NCBI GenBank assembly: GCA_025093555.1
Contig: JAIWNF010000028.1
Span: 612,406-676,405, forward strand
Length of the DNA: 64,000 bases
DNA from: Circinella umbellata
Lineage: Eukaryota > Mucoromycota > Mucoromycetes > Mucorales > Lichtheimiaceae
Direction: 5' to 3'
The notes beneath the pieces are model-generated. The model was not told the DNA's origin. It saw only the letters and a program-made list of their open reading frames with translations, and did not search any database. The position numbers and the translations under genes were made by a program. Shown piece after piece: positions 1 to 11,815 of this stretch; position 1 is the first letter of the stretch; each line of letters starts with the position of its first letter.

Positions 1-1262
1 TTTTGTTCTTCCTTGCATGCAAAGAAAGCAGCATGAGGACCACCAAAACCAAGAGGAACACCGAAACGTTGACTGTTACCGAAAGCAATATCAGCACCAA
101 ATTCCCCAGGCGACTTAAGCATACCCAAAGCCATCAAATCAGTTGCTACAGCAACTTGTCCACCAGCAGCATGTACAGTAGATGCCAATGCTTCATAGTC
201 CTGAACTGTGCCACGTGTGTTGGGATACTAAAAAAAAAGAAAAGAAAAAGTTTTGAGTATTATCCCCTTATAAACATATAACAGTTTTCGGAATATAAAA
301 AAAATTGACATTCTGATAGATAATGAAAAAAAAAATTACCTGCACCAAAACACCACTTAAACTCTTCTTGTTTTCCTCAAATTTGTAGTTAAATACATCG
401 GCAACAACAACATTGATTTTGAATGATTCAGCACGGGTCTTCAAACAAGCAATGGTTTGCGGATGACAGTTTTCATCGACAACAAAGGTGTTCTTGTTAC
501 GACGACCAGTTTGCCAACACATAAGCATAGCTTCAGCTGCAGCAGTACCTTCATCCAACAAAGAAGCGTTGGCAAAAGGCAATCCAGTCATATCTGAAAC
601 CATGGTTTGGAAATTCAACAAAGATTCCAAACGGCCTTGAGAAATTTCAGGTTGATAAGGAGTATACTATAAAACGAGAATACACAAAACACCAATTCAT
701 TGAATAATCACAAATAAAAAAAATACTCTCTTGTATAACCTAAACCATTATCGTCCCAAGAAAATAAAATAAACCCAGTTTTCTTTGTAATTATCAAAAT
801 CATTATTTTTACCTGTGTGTACCATGCAGGGTTTTCCAATACATTACGAAGGATGACGTTTGGAACAACAGTATCAGTATAGCCCATACCGATGTAAGAG
901 CGATAGACCTTGTTTTTGTCAGCAACGGACTTGAGATGCTTCAATAAATCGCGTTCTGGTACACCTTCAGCTAAAGCCAAAGGCTTGGGGGAACGAATGG
1001 CGTTAGGGATAGCCTTGGCCAACAATTCATCAATATCCTTGACACCAACTTCCTTCAACATAGCTTGCTTTTCGGATTCTCCAGGACCGATATGACGACG
1101 AGGGAAAGTATCCAAAGGTTTAAAGACTTGAGCGGAAACTGGCTTAGAGGTATGTTGTAAACGAACAATAGGACGAGTCATGCGTGGAGTGGCGAGACGA
1201 CGTGGAGCGGCAGTTGCCGTTGCTCGCAAAATAGCACGGGCACCAAGAGCACGGGACAACAT
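1..1262 (-). CDS. GCV2: Glycine dehydrogenase (decarboxylating), P-protein of the glycine cleavage system, N-terminal part
   Basis: Runs off the left edge. Exons on the minus strand: 1262-813, 666-340 and 227 to the window edge, about 334 codons of a protein usually near 1000 residues. The N-terminus is rich in Arg and Ala ([20 protein letters not shown]), as expected for a mitochondrial presequence. The family block [12 protein letters not shown], the motif [16 protein letters not shown] and, across the first intron, [19 protein letters not shown] are clear P-protein signatures. The next exon holds [20 protein letters not shown]. The enzyme is a PLP-dependent mitochondrial decarboxylase that transfers the aminomethyl group of glycine to the H-protein lipoyl arm. 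The PLP-binding lysine lies in the C-terminal half, outside the window. Both donors read GTAA and both acceptors TAG. The identification is secure; only the 3' end is missing. Confidence 0.96.
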
Positions 1263-4200
1263 TGGTGCAATAAAGATAATATAAAGTCTTTAAAAAAAGG
1301 AGAAGGGAGGTAAAGAATAAGAACAGGAAAAGTGAATGCTTCTTTATTTAATATTTATACCCTTCTCAAGGACAAATCTATTGGAGAGAAGACGATTTGA
1401 TTTCTTACCATTAGAGGTGATCGACCTGCCATTAGAGGGAGGCCAGCGATACCTGGCGGTCCCGGGCTAGTCCACTGAGTCGATTTTTTTTTTTTTTTTT
1501 TTGTGAAATATTTCGACAAGCGCTTCCGGATTAAAAGGTGAACAGTCACTTTTTTATTTTTCTTCACTTGCCGACAAGTTATGCTTGAATTTCATTTTGA
1601 GCCCAAGGACGAAAATTCTTTTTTTGTGAAAAAAAAGCACAGAATCAACTATAATCACAAAAAAAAAGAATAATTTTTTGTAGCATTGTTACTTACTGCT
1701 GTTCATGTAAGATGAAAAGAAAAATATTTTCGGAAACGACAAACTTTTCAATATGCCTACTCGAGTCCGATGATCATGAATGGTTGTGTTTTAGGTATAC
1801 TTGACATTTTTGTGGGGTTACAAAGACTCTTTTTTCTTCTCTATCTTTGGTTTTATAATTTTTATAGCACATTTCACTCATGCTCTCAAAGATATATATT
1901 GATATGCAAATATGCCCCGCAATATTAAATTATTTGTTTATCCGTTTCCAGTCAAATTTTCTTTAGCTGCTCCCTTAAAAAAACTTTAACTATTGTATGC
2001 ACAGATCAAATTTTATTTTTATATCTTTCTCAAACAGGAGAATAATTGGCGTTCTTACATCGGAAAGCACGGTATAAATATATTTTCTTTATCTTTCTTT
2101 GTACACTAATCTATTACTGTACTTCCATATTATTGCAGAATTGTCTTTTTAATAAAATAATATCATGGTTGGTTTTTTTACACCAACTTGCTTCCTATAT
2201 TATCGAGTGTCCCATGATTTTTGTGTGATACACCTTCTTTCGTCCCTAATGCTATATAAACCATTATTCTATCCTTCGTATTGATTCTGTGGTAATAAGC
2301 TTTTTCTATAAACAACCACTTGTAGCATCCTTATCACTTGCTCTAAAAATTCAGGCATAATGGTTAGTGATCTTTGTTTTTTTCTTGCTTTCCTAAAATT
2401 GAGCGACATCATATAATTTGAAAAAAAACACAGTGGTCAATTATTTTTTTTTCGCTATCCTCCGTCCAACTGGACTAAAACTTGTATTCTTTTTCTTTTT
2501 TTTTAAAAAAAAACAGCTATGAAATCCTATCGAGGCATTTCCAATTCGTTCAAATTATTATAAACCAATAACACGCTTGAAAACAATCATCTATCCTGCT
2601 ATAGGAAGGAAAAAAACTTTTACACTGGACAAATACAGCGCATGCCAATATAAGATGCATTCATTTTCTTTACGTATCTGGGAAGCACAAACTTTTGAAG
2701 GTTTGTATCCCAGATATGAAAAGTACTCTTTGTACCTGATTTTATGTTGTAGAATTGAGTCTTTTGATAAAAAATAGCATTTTTGGAATGTAAAGAAAAT
2801 AAATTGAGTTATGATACTGTATTGTTGCCAGTGAAATTTTATCTTGTTCACCGTTTGATATCATGTACTTTATTATTCACGGTTCTCACACAATTTTTGG
2901 GACAAACAAGAAAGAGGAGAATTTATATTTAGCGAGATAAAATAAAAGACCTGAGAGTGAGCATAAAAAAAAGCAAGAGAAAGCTAGTAAAAAAATGCAT
3001 GCATTATCATTTTGCCGACTGCGCACATAGCGATATACGTTAATAATCTTGTGCTGAAAGTTCAATCTGTGCCTTCAAGAAGCACATATTGAAGAGTAGT
3101 AACGTAAAGCGAGTAGACATATAGAGTAACTAAACGAATTTTACAGAAAGTTATATCACATTGGCTATTATTTTATACATCAGTAGGTTTTAAAGACTTA
3201 TAATGTTTTTTTTTTTTGCTAAACAGCTTTCATTATATCTCTTTGATATCACACAAACACAGCAAATGGTGAAAATGCTACAGATGCAGAATCCCACTGG
3301 TTACATTTGCTGATAATTCATTTACAAAAAAAAAATTACAGTAATGCTTCGATACGAATGGATTTAGTTCAGAAAACTAAAATACTTGCTTTTAGTAGTT
3401 GGAGTTAAATACGCCCAATCAGTTGTTGTATTTCATACGCTTGGTCGAGAAAGACAGTGCTACTAGTAGCCATAATCTTTCCAGAGGTCGCCTTGGCTTA
3501 TCAGCATAAAGGCATACGAATTTTATATATATACTCGTCAAGAGAAAAGAAATATGATCCTTCAAATAGTCTTTTATTTTCAATTGCCAGTCAAAGAAAT
3601 GAAATAAATTGGGTAAATTACCTGAACCATTGATGCATAATTGGAGGCACTGATGTCTTAGAAACACCAAAACCTAGTGTTAATGTGCTACAAATTTGTC
3701 TGGGAAAATTCAATCACCATGATTCTCTTAATGTTTACGCCACCAGCCTTTGGAGAAACATATCCGAAATATAAGAAAGAAGAATAATTAATTGGTAAGA
3801 CACCAGTTATATTTATAGTTTAAAATGTATATAAAAATAAAAATGAAAGACTATTGAAACTCTAAATATAATATTAACAATAATAAAAAGTCCAATCTAC
3901 GAGGTTTCTTTTTATTGTAATTACAAGCTGTCATCTCTTCTTATCCGAAAGGATAATATTACATGCTGTCTATGTGCGTTTGGTGCCGACAACGTCGGAT
4001 AATGTAGCAGAACTGCGTCTTAAATCACTGAATCTATTAAATCCAAGTAAATCTAATATATTAATTCTCGTTTAAACCTGCTGTAATTCTTTATAAGATA
4101 CGTACAATTATTGCTTATATCGGCAACGAAAATAAATAAGATTCTTGAAATAAAGCATCTATATAGGAACGATTTCTTGAAACATATGTTTGAGTTGAGA

Positions 4201-7200
4201 CCCTGACATGATGAGTCCAAGTTGCATAGTATCCGCGGATTGCCGACGCAATTCCTTAAGTATTGATAATTTTTTTTTCATAACAAAAGAATAGAAAAAA
4301 TAATGCGTAAACTATGTTAAGCGAATAAATCGAATCATAAACCTTCTAACAATAATATACACAGCTGCTTTTTATTGATTTACTATAATGATAAAAGTCT
4401 AATAATTACGCCTGTCCAGGTGAACCTTCAATTTCGTGAGAATGATCCATTTTATAATGAAACCTGAGTCTTAAACGACCTAGAATGGTAGTGTAAAACT
4501 TTTGTATTGCCACATACATATCAATATACATATATTATACTTAAGAACGAAAAAATCAAAAGTGGGATACTAAGCTACCTACTCATGAAATAACATCTAA
4601 GGTGTAAAAGTAGTATATATATAGCCTTTATTTGCCAATTTTTCAAAAAAAAAAATATCGACAGTAGTTATTAGTTATTAGTTATTAAACTATTAATACC
4701 ATTGTATCTTTTATTGTTTTCACTAGTGTGCGAAAAGACAAAGACAAAGAAAAAGAAATTAAGAATCTTGGGATTTTGCTCCATATTTATACATTCTCTT
4801 ATTAAACAGACGGAGATAATTTGCAAAAAGCGCGCCCTCTTGTTTTGAATAATCAATCTTTTCTTTTATTCAGTGAAAGAGACTTTATTGCTTTCGCCAA
4901 ATGGCCAATGAATAACCACCACCAGGCAATTATCATACTTCCTGCCGTTAATCGATAGAATTAATATGGTCTATTCTTTTTGACAGCACTAGTTTGAGAA
5001 TATAGCCAATGAGTTCTGTATGTCTTTTCTTAATTTATATTTTCTTTTTCTTTAAACAGTGTGTATATATAAAGGGTTATCATAGGCATTAGTAGACTAT
5101 TAATTAATATGCATAATAGAGTGGGATCAGTTAGCTAATTGATGACAGTTAAACCAAAGCGTGCGGAGTTGTATGATGTATGATAAAATCAGCTTAAAAA
5201 GGCATATCACCTAATATACTATGTTATAATGTCTGTTTTTTTTCTTGATATTCATATCAAGCTATTCAGATAGAAGTATTTAGAAGTAGATAGTTCTATG
5301 TTTAATAGTAGGAAAGGAAATGTACTTGATAGAGTTACAGGTCTTGTTTAACCATTATGCATTATGGATTTTAAGTTATTTTCAGTTGTTATTTACCGGC
5401 CTTCGCTTATTTATAACAAGCGCATCTGCACCACGAACAACTAAGCTAATGTATTTCATATGTAAGTGTTGATATTGCATCAATTTATCCAGTATAATAC
5501 AAAGTAGGTTGAGTGTATCTCACTGTGATTAAACATGAGACTGAGTAGAAGAATAAGGCAAGAATGTTATGAATTAACAGGTCAGCTTCCTAGTGTTATT
5601 GTTATTATGATGGATCATTTATTAGTTACTATTGTTACCGTAATGTCTTCTAGGGTATTAAAATTTCACTTTCATCTTTATAAATTTTAAAATTTATATC
5701 ACTAAAAAAAATATTGTAAATATTTTTAAAATAAAGTTCAACATGTATGATCCTTTATTTTTATTTTTTGCTTATATGTATTCCTCTTTATTTAATCCAT
5801 TCAGCCAGTACTCAGACTATTCAAATTACCGATCCTTGAATTATTTGTATTAGATTAGTGATCACTGCTTGACGACGTGAGCGAGTAGTTACTTTTTTAG
5901 TTGGCTTATTTGTTGTGGTATTGGCCTTCTCGGATAAATGTATTAAGTATACAAGCTTCATTAAACAAATAGTATGTTTACAAAAAAAGTTATTCATATC
6001 AATTTTAGACAGCTTGAAAACAGCTATTAGGAATTTGTGAAAGAATAGCGACAGAGAAAAAGTAGTAATATGGGCTAGTTTCTGATTAAATCGCGAGAGC
6101 ATTTCTCAAGATATCGCTAGCATCTAATTGATGTAAGTAGCAGTAAAAGCTTAGTACCAAGATATTCAAAAAAAGTCATACCACGAGACACACGACTAGG
6201 TAATAATAAACTATTTTAAAGCTAGTTTTTGTAAAATGTCATAATCAATTATATAACATAAAGCATTCAAAACAAATATTAGTACCGCTACGAAACAGGT
6301 TTCAAAGGAGTGCACCATGTGGAAATTATTATTATTAATAGTCTGGTAATAATTGTCAGATGATATTATTATTATTATTATTATTTTCTTGGTTTGTACG
6401 CCCTTGATTAAAAAGATCATGGCTATAAGTAATTTAATCCAGAAATGTTCTAGCGTAAAAAAAATATATTATAATAACTGGGAAATCTTGTGGGCATTTT
6501 CTCATGTAATCAATTCTTCCCATTGTAATGTATGGAAGTCCCTTTGTACAAAAAAATTAGATGACCATAGATAAATACTAATGCTGTCATTTTTTCCTTT
6601 TACTTTTTGTTGTACGACCGTCCTTGTATGTACATACATAATGATAAGTGTGGCTGCGCGGTTGAATTGATATTCTTATTAATGATGAGATTCAGGGGGT
6701 AATTTGGTTCAATCAACAATCCACCCTGTATTTTCTTTTTTTGTGTTGATTGTAGGGAACCAAATGTAGCTGCAAAAAAAAAGTTGATATATACATATAT
6801 ATATCCCATCTGTTTTCTTTTTACAACATAAGAATTAGAGAGAAGAATAGCATCTAAAATGGTAAAAAAAAGAACGCATTAGAAGATACTATATCACGAT
6901 ACTAATACCTCTTTTTAGTCAACACCGCAACTAAAAGCATCCAATTTTTTTTTACTTATTTCCTTTTTTCCACCCCTTCTTTAGCCAAATGTAAAATAAA
7001 ATTTACAAGAGCGGTACCTTATTATTATTACTTATTGTCAAACTCTGTGTGGATGTTTTAATGTGTGTGATGTAGTATGTATGACTAACAACAAATAAAT
7101 ATAAGGCCTACAAGTATTGTTGTTGTTATTGCTACCATCATTTTAAGTAAATGTGGCAAACGGACAAAAAAAAATTCCGTTCGTGCATAAAAGCTTATTT

Positions 7201-8369
7201 CTTTTTAGTATTCTTTTTTTTTTGTATGTCGTCAATAATGAAGGAGTGAAACTGATGACTAGTTTTGATGATGGGAAGAGGTGGATCATAAAGTTACATT
7301 TATTTTTTTTCCATTGTTTGGGAAATAAATTAGAAGAGTCTTTTAGATATCTTAAATCAATAAAAAAAACTCTGTTCATAAGTCCAGTAAAATAATATGA
7401 AGAAGAATTACATTTATTTAGTTGCTTTACTAGTTGTGAATATCAATCAAGTTAACAATGAAAATATAGTTATTAATAATAATAATTACTTGGTATTTAA
7501 ATGAATTCTTAAAAACTTTATATAACACGGTACATTACAAATCGCATTATCACTCTTCTATAAAAGAATAAAAAAGGAAAGAAAAGAATGAAGAACACAA
7601 AAGTTTGTTTGTAAAAAAAGAGCTTTTTTTAAGCTATCACCATGCAGCATCATTGCCACATAAATCGGGTGCTATTTTTATAACGGTCTGAAAAGAAATA
7701 TTATTTATTATATGACCCTCGTGAAAAAACAAATTTAAAATGTAATGCCCTATTTTTTTGATCACTCTTTCAAACAAAATAAAATCATAACTCTTAACAT
7801 AAAAAATTATTCTGTCTTTTTCTGTCTACCGAAATTTAAACCGGTTTAAATTTTTATTCTGAACCAGGTAGTAGTAAAAATGCCAACCCTACTAATAATC
7901 AACATGGAAACAAAAATAAAAACCATAACAACCAAACGACTTTGGTCTTTTTTTTTCGTGGCACTTGACAACCAATTTTTCTTTTTTTTTTTTTTTCAAT
8001 CGGTAATTGAAAGAGCGTGTGCACCGACTAACCGGAGTTCGCTTTTGCCAGTGTATGATTTGTGTTTTGCCAAACTGTTGGAGTGAGAGAGCAAGAACGA
8101 AAAGAGTTGTATTTTTTAGTACTCCTTTTCTTCTTTTTCTACTTTCTATTTTTTTCTGTGTGTAGGTGTGAGGTGTATATTTTTATTCTTCTTTCTTGTT
8201 TAAAAAAGCCCCCTCTTAAAAAAAAAACTCATTAATAATATATATTAATAACACATATTACATTTATACATATTGACCCACAATATACTTTTATAAACAA
8301 CAATTAGTTTTATAAAAGAAAAAAGAAAGAGAAAGAATCAAATATAATTTACGACACATATAATACAAA
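1263..8369. other. 7.1 kb gene-poor AT-rich stretch
   Basis: I find no convincing gene here on either strand. Open frames are short, rich in K/N/I/F/Y and without recognisable domains. The first few hundred bases upstream of position 1262 should hold the GCV2 promoter, and the last few hundred the promoter of the MYND gene at 8370. Other content: long A/T homopolymers, (ATT)n near 6364-6384, and a GC-rich island at 1405-1487 listed separately. No tRNA B-box, snRNA or rRNA motif was recognised. It may be old decayed repeat sequence. Confidence 0.6.
1405..1500 (+). other. GC-rich hairpin-forming island followed by a T19 run
   Basis: In otherwise very AT-rich surroundings, about 80 bp are GC-rich and contain a repeated CCATTAGAGG (two copies, about 22 bp apart). 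Each copy is followed by a small inverted repeat: AGGT-gatcg-ACCT after the first and GCCAG-cgatac-CTGGC after the second. A run of about 19 T follows directly, as at a Pol III terminator. I cannot match it to a known ncRNA: no clear A/B boxes, and no U1-U6, 5S, SRP or RNase P signature. It sits about 150-230 bp upstream of GCV2, so a regulatory role or a repeat relic is equally possible. Confidence 0.3.
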
Positions 8370-10539
8370 ATGCGTGAACCAAATTTTAGTCATCCTTCAC
8401 AAAATAGAGCAGCCATCGTCATCACATCTGCTTTATACGATCGACGAGCTTTGGATTGTACAGCAACATTACCACTTGTCAATTCACTCACTCACCTTGG
8501 ATACATGACATCTACATCACCTCGTATACGAGAAATCTTGGCCGCTGATGGTGGTTTGGAACGACTTGTAAAGATACTGGCAACTTGTCAGCATACAGAC
8601 CGCCATTCTTTATGGAAATGGTCCTTAGCATTCCAGTGTATGGTCAATGTAGGAGTTCGTGGTACGGAAGAGATTCGTAGTCGTGTGGTAGAGACAGGAG
8701 CAGTTCATATCGTTTTAGCCATTCTCGAGAATTTTACAAGAGCATTGGACCAAGCTAGAGCTGATAGCAAAGATCATGAACGTAAGCATCAACAACATAA
8801 TAATAATCATAACAATAATCAAAATCAAAATAGTCCACAACAGCAAGCGCCACAGCAACAGACTCAAAATAATCAACAATTACCACCGACTACAGGTGGA
8901 CTTCCAACAGCACTAACGTTACCAACGGTACCTTTACAACCGACTCAATCTCGGTCAACACCCATCACTCCATCACGGAGATTTTTCGGTCCTTTATCAA
9001 CAACGACTACAACGACCACAGCACCATTATCGACAGCTAACAATGAACAACAACAACAACAGATACCATCCTTTTTATCCTCTTCATCGGTTTCTTCGTC
9101 ATCATCATCCAGCGATCGATTGTTTACAGCACCTAAAAGGCGCACATTTCTCACGCGGACACCTAAACCAAAATCAAAACCTGTCGATCCGTCGTTATCA
9201 TCCATACCATTATTGAATAGTCTATCATCCGAGGCTATCCTCCATCGTGAGGAAGATGTGCTGTTATCGTTACAGCTGCTTGCTTATCTATCGAAATACC
9301 CACATATCCGTGAATCATTTCACAAGAATCATCGTAAAAATGTGTTTTCGGTCGTGGAAAAGTTTACTCATCGACTTCATCCTGCCACCATTATTTACTG
9401 GGCAGGAGTTATCATGCGTAATGCATGCAGGAAAGATGAACAACGAGGTGGTATAAGGCAGTGTGCAAATATGCATTGTGGTAAATGGGAGCGGTATCCA
9501 CGCGAGTTTGCTAAATGTCGTAGATGGTAAGTTTCTATATATTTATAACTAACATCATATACAATCTAAACGGGCAAACAAGATAAACTAATCGTTCTTT
9601 CTTCTTTCTTCATTGCTAATCTACTTTTAAAAAACAATCTTTTTCATCCTTTCAATAATTCATTTCCCTTCCTAATTTTATTGTGGTGGTTATTTGTGTA
9701 TTATGTACAATATTTCTTATCCGCTCATAATTTGTACATTCATCAAAAATCCAAATCTTCTTTTCTCGTCCCTTTCTTTATCCTTGATAATTCTTTCTGC
9801 CCCTTCCCATCCCCTTTTTTTGTGTCTTTCCCCTTTTATATATAATAGCCGCAAAGCAAAATATTGTTCCAAAGCATGTCAATCGAAAGCATGGAGTGAA
9901 GGTCATCGATGGTGGTGTGTAGAACGGCATCACGCCACTCAACCACCTACAACTACAACATCTAGTACAACTGCAGCAGCAGCTGCTGCTGTCAATGCTG
10001 GTGCACCACAACCTACTCCTCAAACAGATTTGGTTATGCCACTTGCAACTCATGGTACGACACCGGATGTCATGCCAATCCCTATTGACCAACGCGAAAA
10101 TGGCGTTATGGTTCAACAACAGCAACAAGAAGTGGAACAAAGACCAGGAACACCAGCAACTACTATTACTGATACTACCACTGTAACAAATACAACAACA
10201 GCTACGAATTCTACCGCAGCTACATCTATCGTCAATAGTAATAATAACAATAGCACAAATAATGGTCAACCAGAACCACCTCGTTTGTCCTTTAATAATG
10301 AACCTGGTTCATCAGACAATGATAATGGAGAAAGTAATAATAGTAATAATAATACCCATGCGACGACAACGCCTATATTAGGCGACCAACAATCCAACAG
10401 ACGAGAACATTTACGCCATAGTCGACGAAGAAATTTGCGTTCTACTCATAGTGTACCTTCTGGATCTTCAACAGAAGTAGAGGCTGATGTAGCTGACAAT
10501 AACGGTATTAATATGCGTGATTTGATGGATATTGATTAG
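8370..10539 (+). CDS. MUB1: MYND zinc-finger protein of the samB/MUB1 family
   Basis: Exons 8370-9526 and 9849-10539 encode 615 residues. The first exon carries an N-terminal helical, armadillo-like region (LPLVNSLTHLGYM, LERLVKILATCQ), a long N/Q/T/S-rich linker (about residues 130-270), then a second helical block. The MYND finger begins with CANMHCGKWERYPREFAKC and is cut by the intron inside a Cys codon (TG|C). It continues as RKAKYCSKACQSKAW and GHRWWC, giving the full Cys/His set. In yeast, Mub1 partners the E3 ligase Ubr2 in degrading Rpn4; Aspergillus SamB controls growth polarity and septation. That function here is inference by homology. The C-terminal ~250 residues are low-complexity (A, T, N, S). 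The 322 nt intron is long for this window; retention would stop translation at once (TGG TAA). Confidence 0.9.
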
Positions 10540-11111
10540 ACAATAATAATAATAATAATAATATTAATAATATTAATAACAAACGATACCTTCTTTCTTA
10601 ACATTCTCACACTCATATACATTGACCACTCCCAATTCATCACGCTTCTTTTCTTCTTTTTTTTTCAACCTTTTGCTTTCTCTTTTTTTTCTTCTTTTCA
10701 TTATTTTATATCCAACTTTTTTTCTTCTCTTTTGTCTCTCTCTCTCTCTCTTTTTGTACATTGTAACTAAGTCTATTTTTTTTACATCTTTTCTTTTCTT
10801 TTCACTGTCATATAATTTGTTTGGAATTGTGTTCATGTGTTTATGTATAAATATGTGCGTGTGAGAGCGAATGATATTATATGATGTGAGAGAATATGTT
10901 GTAGATTTGATCAAATTTTTATTCAGAATATGCTTTTTTTTTTGATGATGATTAGTTAAGTAATTACATCATTTTTAGGTAACCTACGAAAAACTTTATA
11001 AATATCACTTTCATATGTTATTGGTTATCTTGTTCTTTTTTTTTTCTTTTTTTTTTTTTTCAACTGGCTTTTTGTTTCATTCCCAATTTGTTTTATCCCA
11101 ACTTCAATATA
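10540..11111. other. Intergenic, MYND gene 3' end to IscU-like gene promoter
   Basis: Begins with an (AAT)n run at 10543-10578, followed by pyrimidine-rich sequence with (CT)n near 10733-10750 and a T-rich tract at 11037-11060 just upstream of the next start codon. No gene seen. Confidence 0.6.
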
Positions 11112-11753
11112 ATGAACTATTTGAAAAATCAAGTGCGTAGTTATCATAACAAGGTATGTAACTAATTAATCTATATTATAAACAAATAAATAAATAGTCA
11201 TTGTTTGGATTAAAAATAAAATCTCATCATCATTCATCGTTGTCATTATTGACAAATCCCCCTCTATCTTTTTCTTTTTTCAAAATAAAATAAAAGGTGG
11301 TTGAACATTTTTCACGTCGTGAAAATGTTGGATTCTTGGATAAGCCCAATCACCTTGGTATAGTTGGTGTTCCTGCAAGTGTGGATATATTGAGACCACA
11401 AATTCAAGTGGATATCGGTACTGGAAAATTGACAGATATTGCAACATTATCTAATAATGAAACTTCTGTTATCAACAACATGTATTTGTCAAAGACATTA
11501 CGAGGTTTATCCGTCAATGACCAGATGACAGAAACGAACAAGGACAATGCACGAAAATTACCATTTCCACCCGTGAAACTTCATTGTTCAGGTATATATA
11601 TATTGACTTGCTAGTAGAAAATTATTATGTATTATGTATTATTTATATTTTTCATTATCTATAAGCACTAACAATTTATAATATATGATAATAGTGACAG
11701 AAGATTCAATTCAGTCAGCTATTAATAGTTATTTTGCTACCCGTCATGGTTAA
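11112..11753 (+). CDS. Divergent IscU/ISU1-like protein lacking two of the three cluster-ligand cysteines
   Basis: Exons 11112-11153, 11297-11591 and 11695-11753 give 131 residues, about the size of mature ISCU. Family landmarks in order: YHNKVVEHFSRRENVGFLDK (compare YHKKVVDHYENPRNVGSLDK in ISCU), QIQVD, then FPPVKLHCS (compare LPPVKLHCS), with the Hsp70-binding PPVK tract intact. The first ligand region, PACGD in ISCU, reads PASVD: Cys is replaced by Ser, Asp kept. The FGCGSA region reads LSNNETS, so the second Cys is gone. Only the third Cys, in LHCS, remains with its neighbouring His. IscU is the mitochondrial Fe-S assembly scaffold; this copy should not hold a cluster in the usual way. 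Splice sites are canonical and the frame is open throughout, which argues against a plain pseudogene. The N-terminus (MNYLKNQVRSYHNK) could be a short presequence. It converges with the USP gene, with 62 bp between stop codons. Confidence 0.85.
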
Positions 11754-11815
11754 ATAATGATAATAAGAAATTAAAAAAAAAGAAAGAAATGTTGAAAGAA
11801 AGATTATTATTATTA

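Noticed and set aside
3340..3375. CAGTAATGCTTCGATACG next to TA, like a solitary Tc1 terminal repeat
   Set aside because: I found no inverted partner or transposase remnant nearby; a single short match is not enough.
9694..9848. Coding extension upstream of the second MUB1 exon
   Set aside because: It is intron sequence: the MYND cysteine codon is split TG|C between 9526 and 9849, and the upstream frame is F/L/S/P low complexity.
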